Shown: positions 1-9,018, counted from the first letter of the stretch. The stretch: 33,546 nucleotides of DNA from an uncultured Bacteroides sp. (GCA_947074295.1 CAMTPC010000028.1:1-33546), one strand, 5' to 3'. A program made the numbers and translations. Notes: generated from the sequence alone by a model not told the origin.

Positions 1-1274
1 TGCTTACCATAAAACAGATTACTGAAAACACCGACCAGGTGATTCAGGCTTTGGAGAAAAAACATTTCAAAGGCGCTAAAGAAGCGATCGACCAAGTGAT
101 TGCATTCAACGACAAACGTCGCTCTACACAAAACGTATTGGATAAAAATCTGGCAGAAGTCAACTCGCTATCAAAAACTATCGGCATGTTGATGAAAGAA
201 GGTAAGAAAGAAGAGGCCGAAGCTGCGCGCAACCGTGTTGCAGAACTGAAGGAAACTAACAAAACACTTCAGGCCGAAATGGACGCTGCTTCAGAAGATC
301 TACAAAACGTACTCTATACCATCCCCAACCTGCCTTACAGCGAAGTACCCGAAGGTGTCGGCGCTGATGACAATGTAGTGGTAAAAACTGGTGGCACAGA
401 GACACAGCTGCCAACCGATGCACTACCTCACTGGGAATTAGCCAAGAAATACGACTTAATCGATTTCGACTTGGGCGTAAAAATCACAGGTGCAGGTTTC
501 CCTGTTTACAAAGGCAAAGGTGCACAACTACAACGTGCTCTGATCAACTTCTTCTTGGCCGAAGCCAATAAAGCTGGTTATACAGAGATCATGCCTCCTA
601 CGGTGGTAAACGCCGCATCGGGTTATGGTACTGGCCAGCTTCCCGATAAAGAAGGCCAGATGTACCACTGTCAGCTAGACGATCTATATTTGATCCCAAC
701 TGCGGAGGTGCCTGTGACTAATATTTACCGCGATGTGATCTTGGACGAGAAGCAACTCCCCATCAAGAACTGTGCCTACACACAATGTTTCCGTCGTGAA
801 GCAGGTTCGTATGGCAAAGATGTTCGTGGTCTGAATCGTTTGCACGAATTCTCAAAAGTGGAAATTGTACGTATCGACAAACCTGAGCACTCGAAGGAGT
901 CGCACAAGGAAATGTTGGAACATGTAGAAAACCTTCTTATCAAGCTAGAACTCCCCTACCGCATCTTGCAACTTTGCGGGGGCGACATGAGTTTCACAGC
1001 TGCGCTTTGCTACGACTTCGAGGTCTACTCGGAAGCACAAAAGCGTTGGTTAGAAGTGAGCTCGGTATCCAATTTTGACTCTTACCAAGCCAACCGTTTG
1101 AAGTGTCGCTACCGCTCGGCCGAAAAGAAGACCGAACTGTGTCACACACTCAACGGATCAGCATTGGCATTGCCACGTATCGTTGCTGCCCTGCTCGAAA
1201 ACAATCAAACTCCCGAAGGCATTCGTATCCCTAAAGCATTGGTGCCCTTCTGCGGATTTGACATTATCGATTAA
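1..1274 (+). CDS. serS: Seryl-tRNA synthetase (5' partial by one base)
   Basis: Class II aminoacyl-tRNA synthetase that charges tRNA-Ser in the cytoplasm. The reading frame is open to the left edge and begins (A)TG-CTT-ACC-ATA, giving MLTIKQITENTDQ, the usual SerRS N-terminus, so only the A of the start codon is missing and the full protein is about 424 residues, normal for the family. An internal GTG at position 39 is not the start. Residues about 1-110 form the long charged antiparallel coiled-coil arm that grips the tRNA. The catalytic core follows, with class II motif 2 (CFRREAGSYGKD) and motif 3 (GSALALPRIVAALLEN). A hairpin lies just downstream. Identification is secure. Confidence 0.97.
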   Translation, partial: LTIKQITENTDQVIQALEKKHFKGAKEAIDQVIAFNDKRRSTQNVLDKNLAEVNSLSKTIGMLMKEGKKEEAEAARNRVAELKETNKTLQAEMDAASEDLQNVLYTIPNLPYSEVPEGVGADDNVVVKTGGTETQLPTDALPHWELAKKYDLIDFDLGVKITGAGFPVYKGKGAQLQRALINFFLAEANKAGYTEIMPPTVVNAASGYGTGQLPDKEGQMYHCQLDDLYLIPTAEVPVTNIYRDVILDEKQLPIKNCAYTQCFRREAGSYGKDVRGLNRLHEFSKVEIVRIDKPEHSKESHKEMLEHVENLLIKLELPYRILQLCGGDMSFTAALCYDFEVYSEAQKRWLEVSSVSNFDSYQANRLKCRYRSAEKKTELCHTLNGSALALPRIVAALLENNQTPEGIRIPKALVPFCGFDIID

Positions 1275-1302
1275 ATAGATAGAATAACAACCTCAATACT
1301 AT

Positions 1303-1353
1303 ACAGCCGGGCAAACCACAACCGTTAACCTTCAGGGTGGTTTATCCGGCTGT
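1303..1353 (+). terminator. Hairpin between serS and the Nfn fusion, possible terminator
   Basis: ACAGCCGG (1303-1310) and AAACCAC (1313-1319) pair with GTGGTTT (1337-1343) and CCGGCTGT (1346-1353). This gives a 15-bp stem with one 2x2 internal mismatch and a 17-base loop. No run of T follows (TTGCTAC), so it is not a standard intrinsic terminator. It could attenuate read-through, mark an RNA end, or be a regulator site. Confidence 0.5.
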
Positions 1354-1382
1354 TTGCTACAAAAAATAGAGATAGAATAGAA

Positions 1383-3671
1383 ATGAACAAAATTGTAAGC
1401 AAAGAACAACTCTCGGAAAAGGTGTTTAAATTTGAAGTAGAAGCACCTCTTATCGCGAAAGCGCGCAAAGCCGGCCATTTCGTTATCATCCGTGTGGGTG
1501 AAAAAGGCGAGCGTGTACCCTTGACCATTGCCGAATCGGATATTAAAAAGGGAACCATCACATTAGTGGTACAGGCGGTGGGCCTTTCATCTACTCGCTT
1601 GTGCGAACTCAACGAAGGCGAATATATCACCGATGTAGTGGGCCCTCTTGGACAAGCTACACATATCGAAAACTTCGGTACAGTGATCTGTGCGGGTGGT
1701 GGTGTAGGCATCGCTCCTATGCTCCCCATCATACAAGCTTTGAAGGCTGCTGGCAACAAAGTGGTTTCTGTATTGGCAGGGCGTACCAAAGAGCTAATCA
1801 TCTTAGAAGACGAAGTGCGTGCTGCTTCTGACGAGGTAATCATCATGACCGATGACGGCTCGTATGGCAACAAAGGGCTAGTTACCCAAGGTGTAGAAAT
1901 GGTGATTCAACGCGAGAAGGTAGATAAGTGTTTTGCTATCGGCCCAGCGATCATGATGAAGTTTGTTTGTTTGCTGACCAAGAAATATGACCTTCCCACT
2001 GAGGTGTCTCTCAACACTATCATGGTAGACGGCACAGGTATGTGTGGTGCTTGCCGCATCTCGATAGGTGGTAAAACTAAGTTTGTCTGTGTAGACGGTC
2101 CTGAGTTTGATGGCCATCAGGTAGATTTCGACGAGATGCTGAAGCGCATGGGCGCATTCAAGGAAGAAGAAAAAGAAGAGATGCAAAAGCTCGAAGAGCT
2201 GAGCCATGTGTCGACCCAAACTCCAGGAAAAGGGCGTGATGCTGAATGGCGCGTAGAACTTCGCAAAGCCATGAAACCCAAAGAGCGCACATCGATTCCT
2301 CGCGTCAAAATGCCGGAACTTGATGCAGAATATCGCTCGCATCAGCTAAAGGAAGAGGTAAATCAAGGTCTCACACTGGAGCAAGCTATGACCGAAGCTA
2401 AACGTTGCTTGGACTGTGCCAACCCTACATGTATGAATGGTTGTCCTGTAAGCATCAACATACCAGGCTTCGTAAAGAATATCGAGCGTGGAGAAATCAT
2501 CGAGGCTGCCCGCATCTTAAAGGAAACCAGTGCGCTGCCTGCAGTATGTGGCCGTGTATGTCCACAAGAGAAACAATGTGAATCAAAATGTATTCACCTC
2601 AAGATGAAGGAAGAATCGGTTGCTATCGGTTACCTAGAGCGTTTCGCTGCCGACTACGAGCGCGAGACCAATCAAATCAGCGTTCCCGAAATCAAACACC
2701 GAAATGGTATCAAGGTTGCTGTAGTGGGTTCAGGACCTGCTGGCTTAGCATTTGCAGGCGACATGGTGAAATATGGCTATGACGTGACTGTATTCGAAGC
2801 ATTGCACGAGATTGGCGGTGTATTGAAATATGGTATTCCAGAATTCCGCTTACCCAACGAGATCGTGGATGTAGAAATAGAGAATCTGTCAAAGATGGGT
2901 GTTCATTTTGTGAAAGACTGCATCGTGGGCAAAACCATTACTACCGAACAATTGAAAGAGGAAGGCTATAAAGGCATCTTCATCGCATCGGGCGCTGGTC
3001 TGCCTAACTTCATGAACATTCCTGGTGAGAACTCGATCAACGTGCTTTCTGCTAATGAATACTTGACTCGTGTCAACCTGATGGACGCTTCAAATCCAGC
3101 TTCGGATACACCAGTGTTCTTTGGCAAACATGTAGCCATCATCGGTGGAGGCAATACAGCGATGGATGCTGTACGTACCGCTCGCCGCCTGGGTGCCGAA
3201 CGTGCCATGATCGTTTATCGTCGTTCGGAAGAGGAGATGCCTGCACGCTTGGAAGAAATAAAACATGCTAAAGAAGAAGGCGTAGAGTTTATGACGCTAC
3301 ACAACCCTATTGAATATATAGCCAACGAAAAAGGACACGTCAAACAAATGGTGCTACAAAAGATGGAACTTGGCGAACCTGATGCTTCAGGAAGACGCTC
3401 GCCAGTGGCTATAGAAGGCGCTACCGAGACCATCGATATCGATATGGCTATCGTCAGTGTAGGTGTATCGCCAAATCCCATCGTGCCTCAATCTATTGCA
3501 GGACTGGAGACGGGTCGCAGAGGAACTATCAATGTTGACGATAACATGCAGACTAGTATTCCTACGATCTATGCTGGTGGCGACATCGTACGTGGTGGAG
3601 CAACTGTAATCCTAGCAATGGGTGACGGACGCAATGCAGCAGCTGCCATGCACCATCAGTTGAAAGGATAA
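1383..3671 (+). CDS. NfnA-NfnB fusion: NADH/ferredoxin:NADP oxidoreductase type flavoprotein (annotated as GltA-like glutamate synthase small chain fused to a PyrK-like subunit)
   Basis: A 762-residue fusion of two flavoproteins. Residues 1-270 match the PyrK/NfnA ferredoxin-reductase family: FAD-binding RVPLT at 44-48, NAD-binding GGGVGIAP at 105-112, and a [2Fe-2S] site with C221, C224 and C236. D216 may be the fourth ligand, as described for NfnA. Residues 320-762 match NfnB and the GltD small chain: cysteine sets C342/C345/C350/C354 and C389/C393/C399/C403 for two [4Fe-4S] clusters, an FAD dinucleotide fold GSGPAG at 449-454, and an NADPH fold GGGNTA at 588-593. No glutamate synthase large chain is visible, so flavin-based electron bifurcation between NADH, ferredoxin and NADPH is more likely than glutamate synthesis. 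This is inference from family knowledge. The leader is A-rich and a strong terminator follows. Confidence 0.88.
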   Translation: MNKIVSKEQLSEKVFKFEVEAPLIAKARKAGHFVIIRVGEKGERVPLTIAESDIKKGTITLVVQAVGLSSTRLCELNEGEYITDVVGPLGQATHIENFGTVICAGGGVGIAPMLPIIQALKAAGNKVVSVLAGRTKELIILEDEVRAASDEVIIMTDDGSYGNKGLVTQGVEMVIQREKVDKCFAIGPAIMMKFVCLLTKKYDLPTEVSLNTIMVDGTGMCGACRISIGGKTKFVCVDGPEFDGHQVDFDEMLKRMGAFKEEEKEEMQKLEELSHVSTQTPGKGRDAEWRVELRKAMKPKERTSIPRVKMPELDAEYRSHQLKEEVNQGLTLEQAMTEAKRCLDCANPTCMNGCPVSINIPGFVKNIERGEIIEAARILKETSALPAVCGRVCPQEKQCESKCIHLKMKEESVAIGYLERFAADYERETNQISVPEIKHRNGIKVAVVGSGPAGLAFAGDMVKYGYDVTVFEALHEIGGVLKYGIPEFRLPNEIVDVEIENLSKMGVHFVKDCIVGKTITTEQLKEEGYKGIFIASGAGLPNFMNIPGENSINVLSANEYLTRVNLMDASNPASDTPVFFGKHVAIIGGGNTAMDAVRTARRLGAERAMIVYRRSEEEMPARLEEIKHAKEEGVEFMTLHNPIEYIANEKGHVKQMVLQKMELGEPDASGRRSPVAIEGATETIDIDMAIVSVGVSPNPIVPQSIAGLETGRRGTINVDDNMQTSIPTIYAGGDIVRGGATVILAMGDGRNAAAAMHHQLKG

Positions 3672-3696
3672 GAAAAAGGATTAACTTAGCTCTAAT

Positions 3697-3743
3697 AAAA
3701 TAGCGGATAGCGACTTGTTAAAAGTAAGCTATCCGCTATTTTT
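3697..3743 (+). terminator. Intrinsic terminator after the Nfn fusion
   Basis: AAAATAGCGGATAG (3697-3710) pairs perfectly with CTATCCGCTATTTT (3729-3742), a 14-bp stem with an 18-base loop that ends in a T run. It overlaps the upstream extension of the next open frame, which supports a later start for the lipase. Confidence 0.85.
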
Positions 3744-3816
3744 ATATTCTATAGCACAAGCATTTAAGTCAAATATTAACTATATTCGTGTTTTCAATAA
3801 GACAAACAAAAAAACA

Positions 3817-5049
3817 ATGAATATATTATCTCCACGCAAGTTTCGGTTTATACTGCTTCTCCTTATATGCCTGGTATCATGCAACGATAATAACAACGAC
3901 CAAGGTTATGACAAAGCAAGCAATTATCTGAATAGTATTACTGCTGAATATCATTTGACAAAAGCAGAGTTAATCTCTGAAATAGTTGAAAGTTTTCCTG
4001 CCATAAAACCACTTAGCTTCTTATTGGAAATCTATGCCAAGGATATAGAGGTTGTACATGTCATTTACAACACGACTGGCGTGGATGGCAAACCCACCGT
4101 AGCTTCTGGCGTTATCACTTTTCCTTCTGGCATTACAGAATATGATTGCTTGACAAGTCTTCAACATGGGACTATCGATATGGAGGAAGCGCCCTCGTCA
4201 GTTCCCTTTCACATCGAAATGATACCTGTAATACGTGGCAAGGTTATAGTCATGGCCGACTATTTGGGGTATGGTGTCAGCCAAACGATCGATCGCCAAC
4301 ACCCCTACTGTCATTCAAAACTAACTGGAACAGCTTGTGCAGATCTGATAGAAGCAGCCCGAGAATACTTCCGGGAAAAAGAAATAAAGGAAGTTAGCGA
4401 TAACATAGAGCTGATAGGCTATTCACAAGGAGGGAGTGCCACTATCTCGACACTACTTGAGTTGGATCAACGCAACGAAAGCACCCGTGTAAAGTCTGTT
4501 TTGGCTGGTGGTGGTAGCTATGATCTGTACAATACTGCTCTCTACTTCTTAAGAGATGAGTTTAGCGCATATCCACGCATGGGATATGTCCCCTATTTGC
4601 TTCGTGGCATGATTTATGGAGAGCAATTACCAATAGCCGAACATTCATTATTCTTGAGTGATATTTACAACAGCAAGCTGGCTGTTATGTTTTCCACCCG
4701 ACCATTATCAGAATGGCATCAACAACTAGGGAGAAATGTCTCAGAAATACTGCATCCTGATTTTTTAGATTCCCCACATTTCAATGGAAACAGCGACATC
4801 ATCTCTGTAATGGATGCCATTAAGAAGAATTCATTAATAGATATCAATCTACCTGATGTACCAATTCAATTGTTTCATGCTCCAGAAGATAACTTTGTAC
4901 CATATAGCAATAGTGCTACTGCTCATAAAGTATGGAAAAATACAACTTTGACTGATTTAACCGCTACAGATCATGTTACAGGCTATATTGAATTTATAAT
5001 GAGATATATGGGCCTATGGCCTGAGGCCAGAAACTATATGAACATGTGA
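3817..5049 (+). CDS. Secreted lipase-like alpha/beta hydrolase lipoprotein
   Basis: The ATG at 3817 was chosen because it gives a clean lipoprotein signal (MNILSPRKFR, a hydrophobic core, then LVSC with Cys22). The frame is open further upstream, to 3715, but that part lies in the terminator and has no signal-like features. The 410-residue protein has an alpha/beta hydrolase layout: GYSQGG with likely nucleophile Ser203, a likely acid Asp358 in APEDNF, and a likely base His386 in TDHVTGY. ADYLGYG (147-153) and the early HGT resemble the fungal and bacterial secretory lipase (LIP) group. The substrate is unknown; esterase or lipase activity at the cell envelope is inferred. It is a single gene between two terminators. 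A weak TATATTCG element at 3781-3788 could be its -7 box, with one mismatch to the consensus. Confidence 0.8.
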   Translation: MNILSPRKFRFILLLLICLVSCNDNNNDQGYDKASNYLNSITAEYHLTKAELISEIVESFPAIKPLSFLLEIYAKDIEVVHVIYNTTGVDGKPTVASGVITFPSGITEYDCLTSLQHGTIDMEEAPSSVPFHIEMIPVIRGKVIVMADYLGYGVSQTIDRQHPYCHSKLTGTACADLIEAAREYFREKEIKEVSDNIELIGYSQGGSATISTLLELDQRNESTRVKSVLAGGGSYDLYNTALYFLRDEFSAYPRMGYVPYLLRGMIYGEQLPIAEHSLFLSDIYNSKLAVMFSTRPLSEWHQQLGRNVSEILHPDFLDSPHFNGNSDIISVMDAIKKNSLIDINLPDVPIQLFHAPEDNFVPYSNSATAHKVWKNTTLTDLTATDHVTGYIEFIMRYMGLWPEARNYMNM

Positions 5050-5060
5050 AAAAGAATAGC

Positions 5061-5108
5061 AAAAAAAATGCCTTGACTAGCAAATATATAGTCAAGGCAT
5101 CTTTTTAT
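5061..5108. terminator. Bidirectional terminator between the lipase gene and panD
   Basis: ATGCCTTGACTA (5068-5079) pairs perfectly with TAGTCAAGGCAT (5089-5100), with a 9-base loop. Eight A residues precede the stem and CTTTTTAT follows, so it can stop transcription on both strands. This fits the converging genes on each side. Confidence 0.88.
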
Positions 5109-5126
5109 ATGTATCGTTCCAAACGT

Positions 5127-5477
5127 TTATACTAACGTATTGGTATGCGGATCAGGAAAAACAAGAGATGGCTTAAAGGTTTTTGCCTCCTCAAAATCCA
5201 TAATCGCATAAGACATGATTATCACAATATCACCCGGTTGAACTTTGCGGGCAGCTGCACCGTTCAGACAAATCTTACCCGAACCGCGTTCGCCTTTAAT
5301 AATATAGGTTTCAAAGCGTTCACCATTGTTGTTGTCAACAATGTGCACTTTTTCACCGGCAATCATATTGGCCGCATCCAGCAAGTCTTCATCAATCGTA
5401 ATACTACCCATGTAGTTCAAGTTAGCTTCAGTGACACGGGCACAATGAATTTTCGATTTCAACACTTCAATCATCAT
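5127..5477 (-). CDS. panD: Aspartate 1-decarboxylase, pyruvoyl-dependent
   Basis: Makes beta-alanine from L-aspartate for pantothenate and CoA synthesis, in the cytoplasm. The 116-residue length suits the family. The pro-enzyme cleaves itself between Gly24 and Ser25 (NYMGSITID), and Ser25 becomes the pyruvoyl group. With the first of two consecutive Met codons as start, the cleavage site falls at the same number as in E. coli. It lies 27 bases downstream of panC on the same strand, so the two are very likely co-transcribed: PanD supplies the beta-alanine that PanC uses. The shared bidirectional terminator closes the operon. Confidence 0.96.
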   Translation of the reverse strand: MMIEVLKSKIHCARVTEANLNYMGSITIDEDLLDAANMIAGEKVHIVDNNNGERFETYIIKGERGSGKICLNGAAARKVQPGDIVIIMSYAIMDFEEAKTFKPSLVFPDPHTNTLV

Positions 5478-5504
5478 AAGGATTTGGTCTTTTTCGTAAT
5501 GTTA

Positions 5505-6353
5505 TTAAAGTTCTTTATATACAATATTATCGATCAAACGAACTGGTCCACAGAATACAGTAATACAACCCACTATATATGGACTTTCATCCCATTCATC
5601 TACGGGTTGCAGAGAGTCGCCATCCACAATCTCAAAATACTCAAGTTGAAGCCCAGGCGAGTCATTGATCCACTTCTCCACCATCTGCATGGTTTCTGTT
5701 ACCGAATGATCGGCTGCAAAAGTACGACTTTTAAATAATGTTTTCGATATATTTAAAGCATTTTCGCGCTCTTCGGCAGACAATCTTGTATTGCGACTGC
5801 TCATGGCCAAACCATCGTCTTCACGAACTATAGGACAACCTACAATATCAATGCCAAATTGTTGATCAGCAACCATGGCACGTATCACTGCCAATTGCTG
5901 AAAATCTTTTTCGCCGAAATAGGCCGTATCAGGCTGAACCATATCAAAAAGTTTGCTAACTACCTGACATACACCATTAAAATGACCTGGACGGAATTTA
6001 CCTTCCATCACCGTGTCAATAGGCGCATAACTAAACTCACGTGTATCGGGTTCTGGATAGACTTCGCTTACAGAAGGTGCAAACACATAATCAGCACCAC
6101 AAGTCGCTAGCAACTCGCAATCGGCTTCCAAAGTGCGTGGATACTTATCCAAGTCTGAGGCATCATTAAACTGGGTGGGATTGACAAAAACTGAAACTAC
6201 TGTCACGCCGTTTTCTGCGACACTTCGTTTCACTAAAGAGGCATGTCCTTTATGCAAAGCTCCCATCGTTGGAACAAAACCTACTGTTTTTTGTAGAGCT
6301 TTCTCAGCGGCAAGTGCATCACGCAACTCTTTTACCGTATGTACTACTTTCAT
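5505..6353 (-). CDS. panC: Pantothenate synthetase (pantoate--beta-alanine ligase)
   Basis: ATP-dependent ligase that joins pantoate and beta-alanine to make pantothenate. The start was set at the CAT complement 6351-6353, giving [14 protein letters not shown] and 282 residues, the normal length. An in-frame Met 14 codons upstream only adds an unlike extension ([14 protein letters not shown]) that overlaps the promoter region. The nucleotidyltransferase signature HKGH is at 34-37 (in MGALHKGH), and the KMSKS-like loop reads MSSRN at 184-188. VFVNPTQF and GEKDFQQL are also typical of PanC. It is first in the panC-panD operon and diverges from the GT5-like gene. PanB is not in this window. Confidence 0.96.
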   Translation of the reverse strand: MKVVHTVKELRDALAAEKALQKTVGFVPTMGALHKGHASLVKRSVAENGVTVVSVFVNPTQFNDASDLDKYPRTLEADCELLATCGADYVFAPSVSEVYPEPDTREFSYAPIDTVMEGKFRPGHFNGVCQVVSKLFDMVQPDTAYFGEKDFQQLAVIRAMVADQQFGIDIVGCPIVREDDGLAMSSRNTRLSAEERENALNISKTLFKSRTFAADHSVTETMQMVEKWINDSPGLQLEYFEIVDGDSLQPVDEWDESPYIVGCITVFCGPVRLIDNIVYKEL

Positions 6354-6392
6354 TCTGTTATTAATTAATTCTTCGGATAGTAGAAATCGGGG

Positions 6393-6400
6393 CAAAATTA
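6393..6400 (-). promoter_or_regulatory. Probable -7 box of panC
   Basis: The plus strand reads CAAAATTA, which is TAATTTTG on the minus strand and matches the Bacteroides -7 consensus TAnnTTTG. It lies about 40 bases before the panC start. No good -33 TTG sits at the usual distance, so this rests on one box. Confidence 0.45.
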
Positions 6401-6534
6401 AAGCATAAATGTCACATAAAGAAGAATTTTCAATAAATTATAACTCTTTATTAGTAACTTATGAAGAACTAAGAAACATCTGCACTACTGATTTTCAAGA
6501 ACTTAACAATTCATAAGATTTTATTAAAGGGCTG

Positions 6535-6570
6535 TTGTTGCCTAAGTGGCATCTTTTTTTTATATCTTTG
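6535..6570 (+). promoter_or_regulatory. Promoter of the GT5-like/DUF4270 operon
   Basis: TTGTTG at 6535-6540 and TATCTTTG at 6563-6570 match the Bacteroides -33 and -7 boxes, with 22 bases between them. The ATG at 6601 lies 30 bases after the -7 box. A small TGCC/GGCA stem followed by a T run sits between the boxes and is probably incidental. Confidence 0.6.
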
Positions 6571-6600
6571 CATAGTATTTACTCGAGAAGAATTGCTATT

Positions 6601-7422
6601 ATGACAAAAGCGAATAAGGTTTTATTTATCACACAAGAGATTACTCCATACGTCCCCGAAAACGAAATGTCCCTTATCGGTAGAAATCTACCACAGGCCA
6701 TACAGGAAAAAGGAAGAGAAATCCGTACTTTCATGCCTAAATGGGGTAACATCAACGAACGCAGAAATCAACTGCACGAAGTGATCCGACTTTCGGGAAT
6801 GAATCTCATCATCGACGACACAGACCACCCTCTGATAATCAAAGTTGCTTCAATCCAGTCTGCACGCATGCAGGTCTATTTTATTGACAACGATGACTAT
6901 TTCCAGAATCGTTTGCAAAAATGCGATGAAAATGGCATTGACTACGCCGACAATGATGCACGTGCTATCTTCTATGCACGCGGTGTGCTCGAAACAGTAA
7001 AAAAACTACGTTGGTGTCCTGACGTGATTCATTGTCACGGCTGGATGACGGCACTAGCGCCACTTTATATTAAGAAAGCCTACAAGGATGAACCTTCGTT
7101 CCGCGACTCAAAAGTAGTGTTCTCTGTATATGACGATGAATTCCAAGCTCCTTTCAGCGAAGACTTCACTTCGAAACTCCTACTAAAAGGCGTTACGAAA
7201 AAAGATGTAACCTCTGTTACAAATCCTGTAGACTACACAGAACTTTGCAAGCTAGCGATCAGCTATTCGGACGGCGTGATTCAAAACAGTCCTAGCGTTA
7301 ACCCCGCGATTATGGATTTTGCACGCGAATCAGGAAAACTGATTTTGGATTATCCTGAGGCTGATACCTACGCGGATGCATGCAATGGTTTCTACGACGA
7401 AGTATGGGCTAATACAAAATAA
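6601..7422 (+). CDS. Glycogen/starch synthase N-terminal-domain-like protein (degenerate GT5, probably not a glycosyltransferase)
   Basis: The 273-residue protein resembles only the N-terminal Rossmann half of glycogen synthase (GT5). VLFITQEITPYV (7-18) and PDVIHCHGW (140-148) align with the family's first strand and with PDVVHAHDW. The ADP-glucose-binding KTGGLADV block is replaced by ENEMSLIG (20-27), the Asp of the HAHDW block is Gly147, and the whole C-terminal nucleotide-binding domain is absent (E. coli GlgA is about 477 residues). I therefore doubt glycogen synthase activity, although automated annotation will use that name. The ATG at 6601 follows a good promoter; an open extension to 6535 overlaps that promoter. 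It ends 21 bases before the DUF4270 lipoprotein gene, so the pair is likely an operon. A regulatory or binding role is inference. Confidence 0.78.
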   Translation: MTKANKVLFITQEITPYVPENEMSLIGRNLPQAIQEKGREIRTFMPKWGNINERRNQLHEVIRLSGMNLIIDDTDHPLIIKVASIQSARMQVYFIDNDDYFQNRLQKCDENGIDYADNDARAIFYARGVLETVKKLRWCPDVIHCHGWMTALAPLYIKKAYKDEPSFRDSKVVFSVYDDEFQAPFSEDFTSKLLLKGVTKKDVTSVTNPVDYTELCKLAISYSDGVIQNSPSVNPAIMDFARESGKLILDYPEADTYADACNGFYDEVWANTK

Positions 7423-7443
7423 TAAACGCATAGAACTATAATC

Positions 7444-8976
7444 ATGAAAGTAAAATATCTATTATTGGCCCTACTGACCATCATCTTCATCGGATGTGAT
7501 GATAACACAGGCGCTTTAGGCTTAGAAATGTTTCCAGGTAGCGACCAAAATGTGAATGGGAAATCCACTACTTTCGAAGTTACGACACAGTCACAGTTAG
7601 CCGAGGATGTTTTTGCGAAAACAAGTGTTGGTTATCTAGGTAAGTTCACCGATCCTAATTTTGGCTTTTTTGAAGCTGGCTTCTTGGCACAAATTCACTG
7701 CTACGAAGGCTTTACATTTCCAGCTTATTGTGATGTGAACAACGAAGCTGATCTTGAAAACCCTAAAGCTTTGATGACATCTAATGACATCTATCGCACG
7801 GAGTTGCGCTTATGGTACACCAGCTATTTCGGCGATTCGCTAGCAGCATCACGCCTTAGTGTATACGAACTGGATAAAAATCTCAATAAGACGGAAGCCT
7901 ACTATACTAGTATCGACCCTAAAGAATATTATAATCCATCAGACCTCTTAGGCAGAAAGGCTTACACTGCGTATGACCCAGCCGTAAGCGATTCGCTTCG
8001 CAATGCTTGGGGAAGAGACTGGATCATCGTGACTCTGCCCACTGCTTTAGGACAAAGAATTTACGACAAAAGCCGTGAATGCGAAGCCAATGGTGAAGAT
8101 TTCGCTCCCTATTTCATGGATCTTTTCAAAGGTATCTATGTGAAAAATGATTATGGTGATGGTACAGTGCTTTATATCACTGAAATAGAACTGAATGTGA
8201 TCTATGAAGTATATGTACGTGATAGCGATACAGGCGAAATCTATAAGACGCATGATGAAACAGCTGACTCTACAGCCTATACTTGGAGCTCATTTGTAGC
8301 TACAAAAGAAATCATCCAAGCTAACTCATTTAAAAGTGACGAAGCTCTGATCAAACAAAAGGTCGAGGAAACTAATTGGACCTATTTGAAGACTCCTGCA
8401 GGTATCTATACACAAGCTACTCTGCCTCTCGAGAAATTTGAAGAAGAGTTGAGCCAAGATACATTGAACGTAGTAAATCTTACATTCACCAACTACAACC
8501 AAACTGATGATGAGAATAAGTATGCATTCCCGATGAGCGCACCAACCTACCTTTTACTAGTGCGCGAAAAGGATAGAGAAAACTTCTTCATCAACAATGA
8601 GATCAATGACAATGTGACATCTTATATCACACAACAAAATTTGATCTATACAAATCAGTATGTATTCTCGAATATCTCCCAACTGGTGACCACATGTATC
8701 GAAGAGAAAAAAGCTGCAGAAATCGAATTGGAGACATATGGTAAAATCAGCAATGTCCTCGGAAGTAATGGGGAAGCCGTTACCACTATCGATCAATGGA
8801 AGGAAGCCACACAATGGGATAAAATAGCTGTGATACCTATCAGCGTCGTATTTGACAGCAATAGTAATATAGTTGGTATATTGAATGACCTACAACCAGG
8901 ATACACCAAATTAAAAGGTGGTCTTACGGGAAGCAAACTCGACTTGAACGTCATCTATACCTCGTTTACGAAATAA
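7444..8976 (+). CDS. DUF4270 family lipoprotein
   Basis: The 510-residue protein has a textbook lipoprotein signal: MKVK, a hydrophobic run, then FIGC with Cys18. The rest has a beta-rich, secreted character with no transmembrane helix. The opening after Cys (DDNTGALGLEMFPG), the FEVTTQSQLAEDVFAKTSVGYLGKFTDPNFG region and the length recall the DUF4270 family of Bacteroidetes envelope proteins. I recognise no catalytic motif. The function is unknown. It probably sits in the outer membrane. It is co-transcribed with the GT5-like gene (21-base gap) and closed by a strong terminator. The family call is from memory of the family's look, not a search. Confidence 0.75.
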   Translation: MKVKYLLLALLTIIFIGCDDNTGALGLEMFPGSDQNVNGKSTTFEVTTQSQLAEDVFAKTSVGYLGKFTDPNFGFFEAGFLAQIHCYEGFTFPAYCDVNNEADLENPKALMTSNDIYRTELRLWYTSYFGDSLAASRLSVYELDKNLNKTEAYYTSIDPKEYYNPSDLLGRKAYTAYDPAVSDSLRNAWGRDWIIVTLPTALGQRIYDKSRECEANGEDFAPYFMDLFKGIYVKNDYGDGTVLYITEIELNVIYEVYVRDSDTGEIYKTHDETADSTAYTWSSFVATKEIIQANSFKSDEALIKQKVEETNWTYLKTPAGIYTQATLPLEKFEEELSQDTLNVVNLTFTNYNQTDDENKYAFPMSAPTYLLLVREKDRENFFINNEINDNVTSYITQQNLIYTNQYVFSNISQLVTTCIEEKKAAEIELETYGKISNVLGSNGEAVTTIDQWKEATQWDKIAVIPISVVFDSNSNIVGILNDLQPGYTKLKGGLTGSKLDLNVIYTSFTK

Positions 8977-9018
8977 GATATTTTTATATCCTAATACCAA
9001 CTTACCGAAAACATACAG

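Noticed and set aside
1325..1873. Open frame of 182 codons on the minus strand inside the Nfn fusion gene
   Set aside because: It is antisense to a clearly identified protein, has no recognisable domain and no promoter-like leader.
3715..3816. Upstream extension of the lipase frame from 3715
   Set aside because: It lies on the terminator of the preceding gene and hides the lipoprotein signal. The ATG at 3817 is better.
5145..5738. Plus-strand open frame of 197 codons across panD and panC
   Set aside because: It spans two conserved genes on the other strand and its product looks random. A shadow frame.
6458..6517. Inverted repeat CTTATGAA/TTCATAAG in the panC upstream gap
   Set aside because: Only 8 bp with a 44-base separation in AT-rich DNA. 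It could easily be chance.
6601..7422. Frameshifted or truncated glycogen synthase pseudogene
   Set aside because: The frame is intact, has a good promoter and a neat 21-base gap to the next gene, and the following sequence does not encode the lost C-terminal domain. A stable short protein is more likely.
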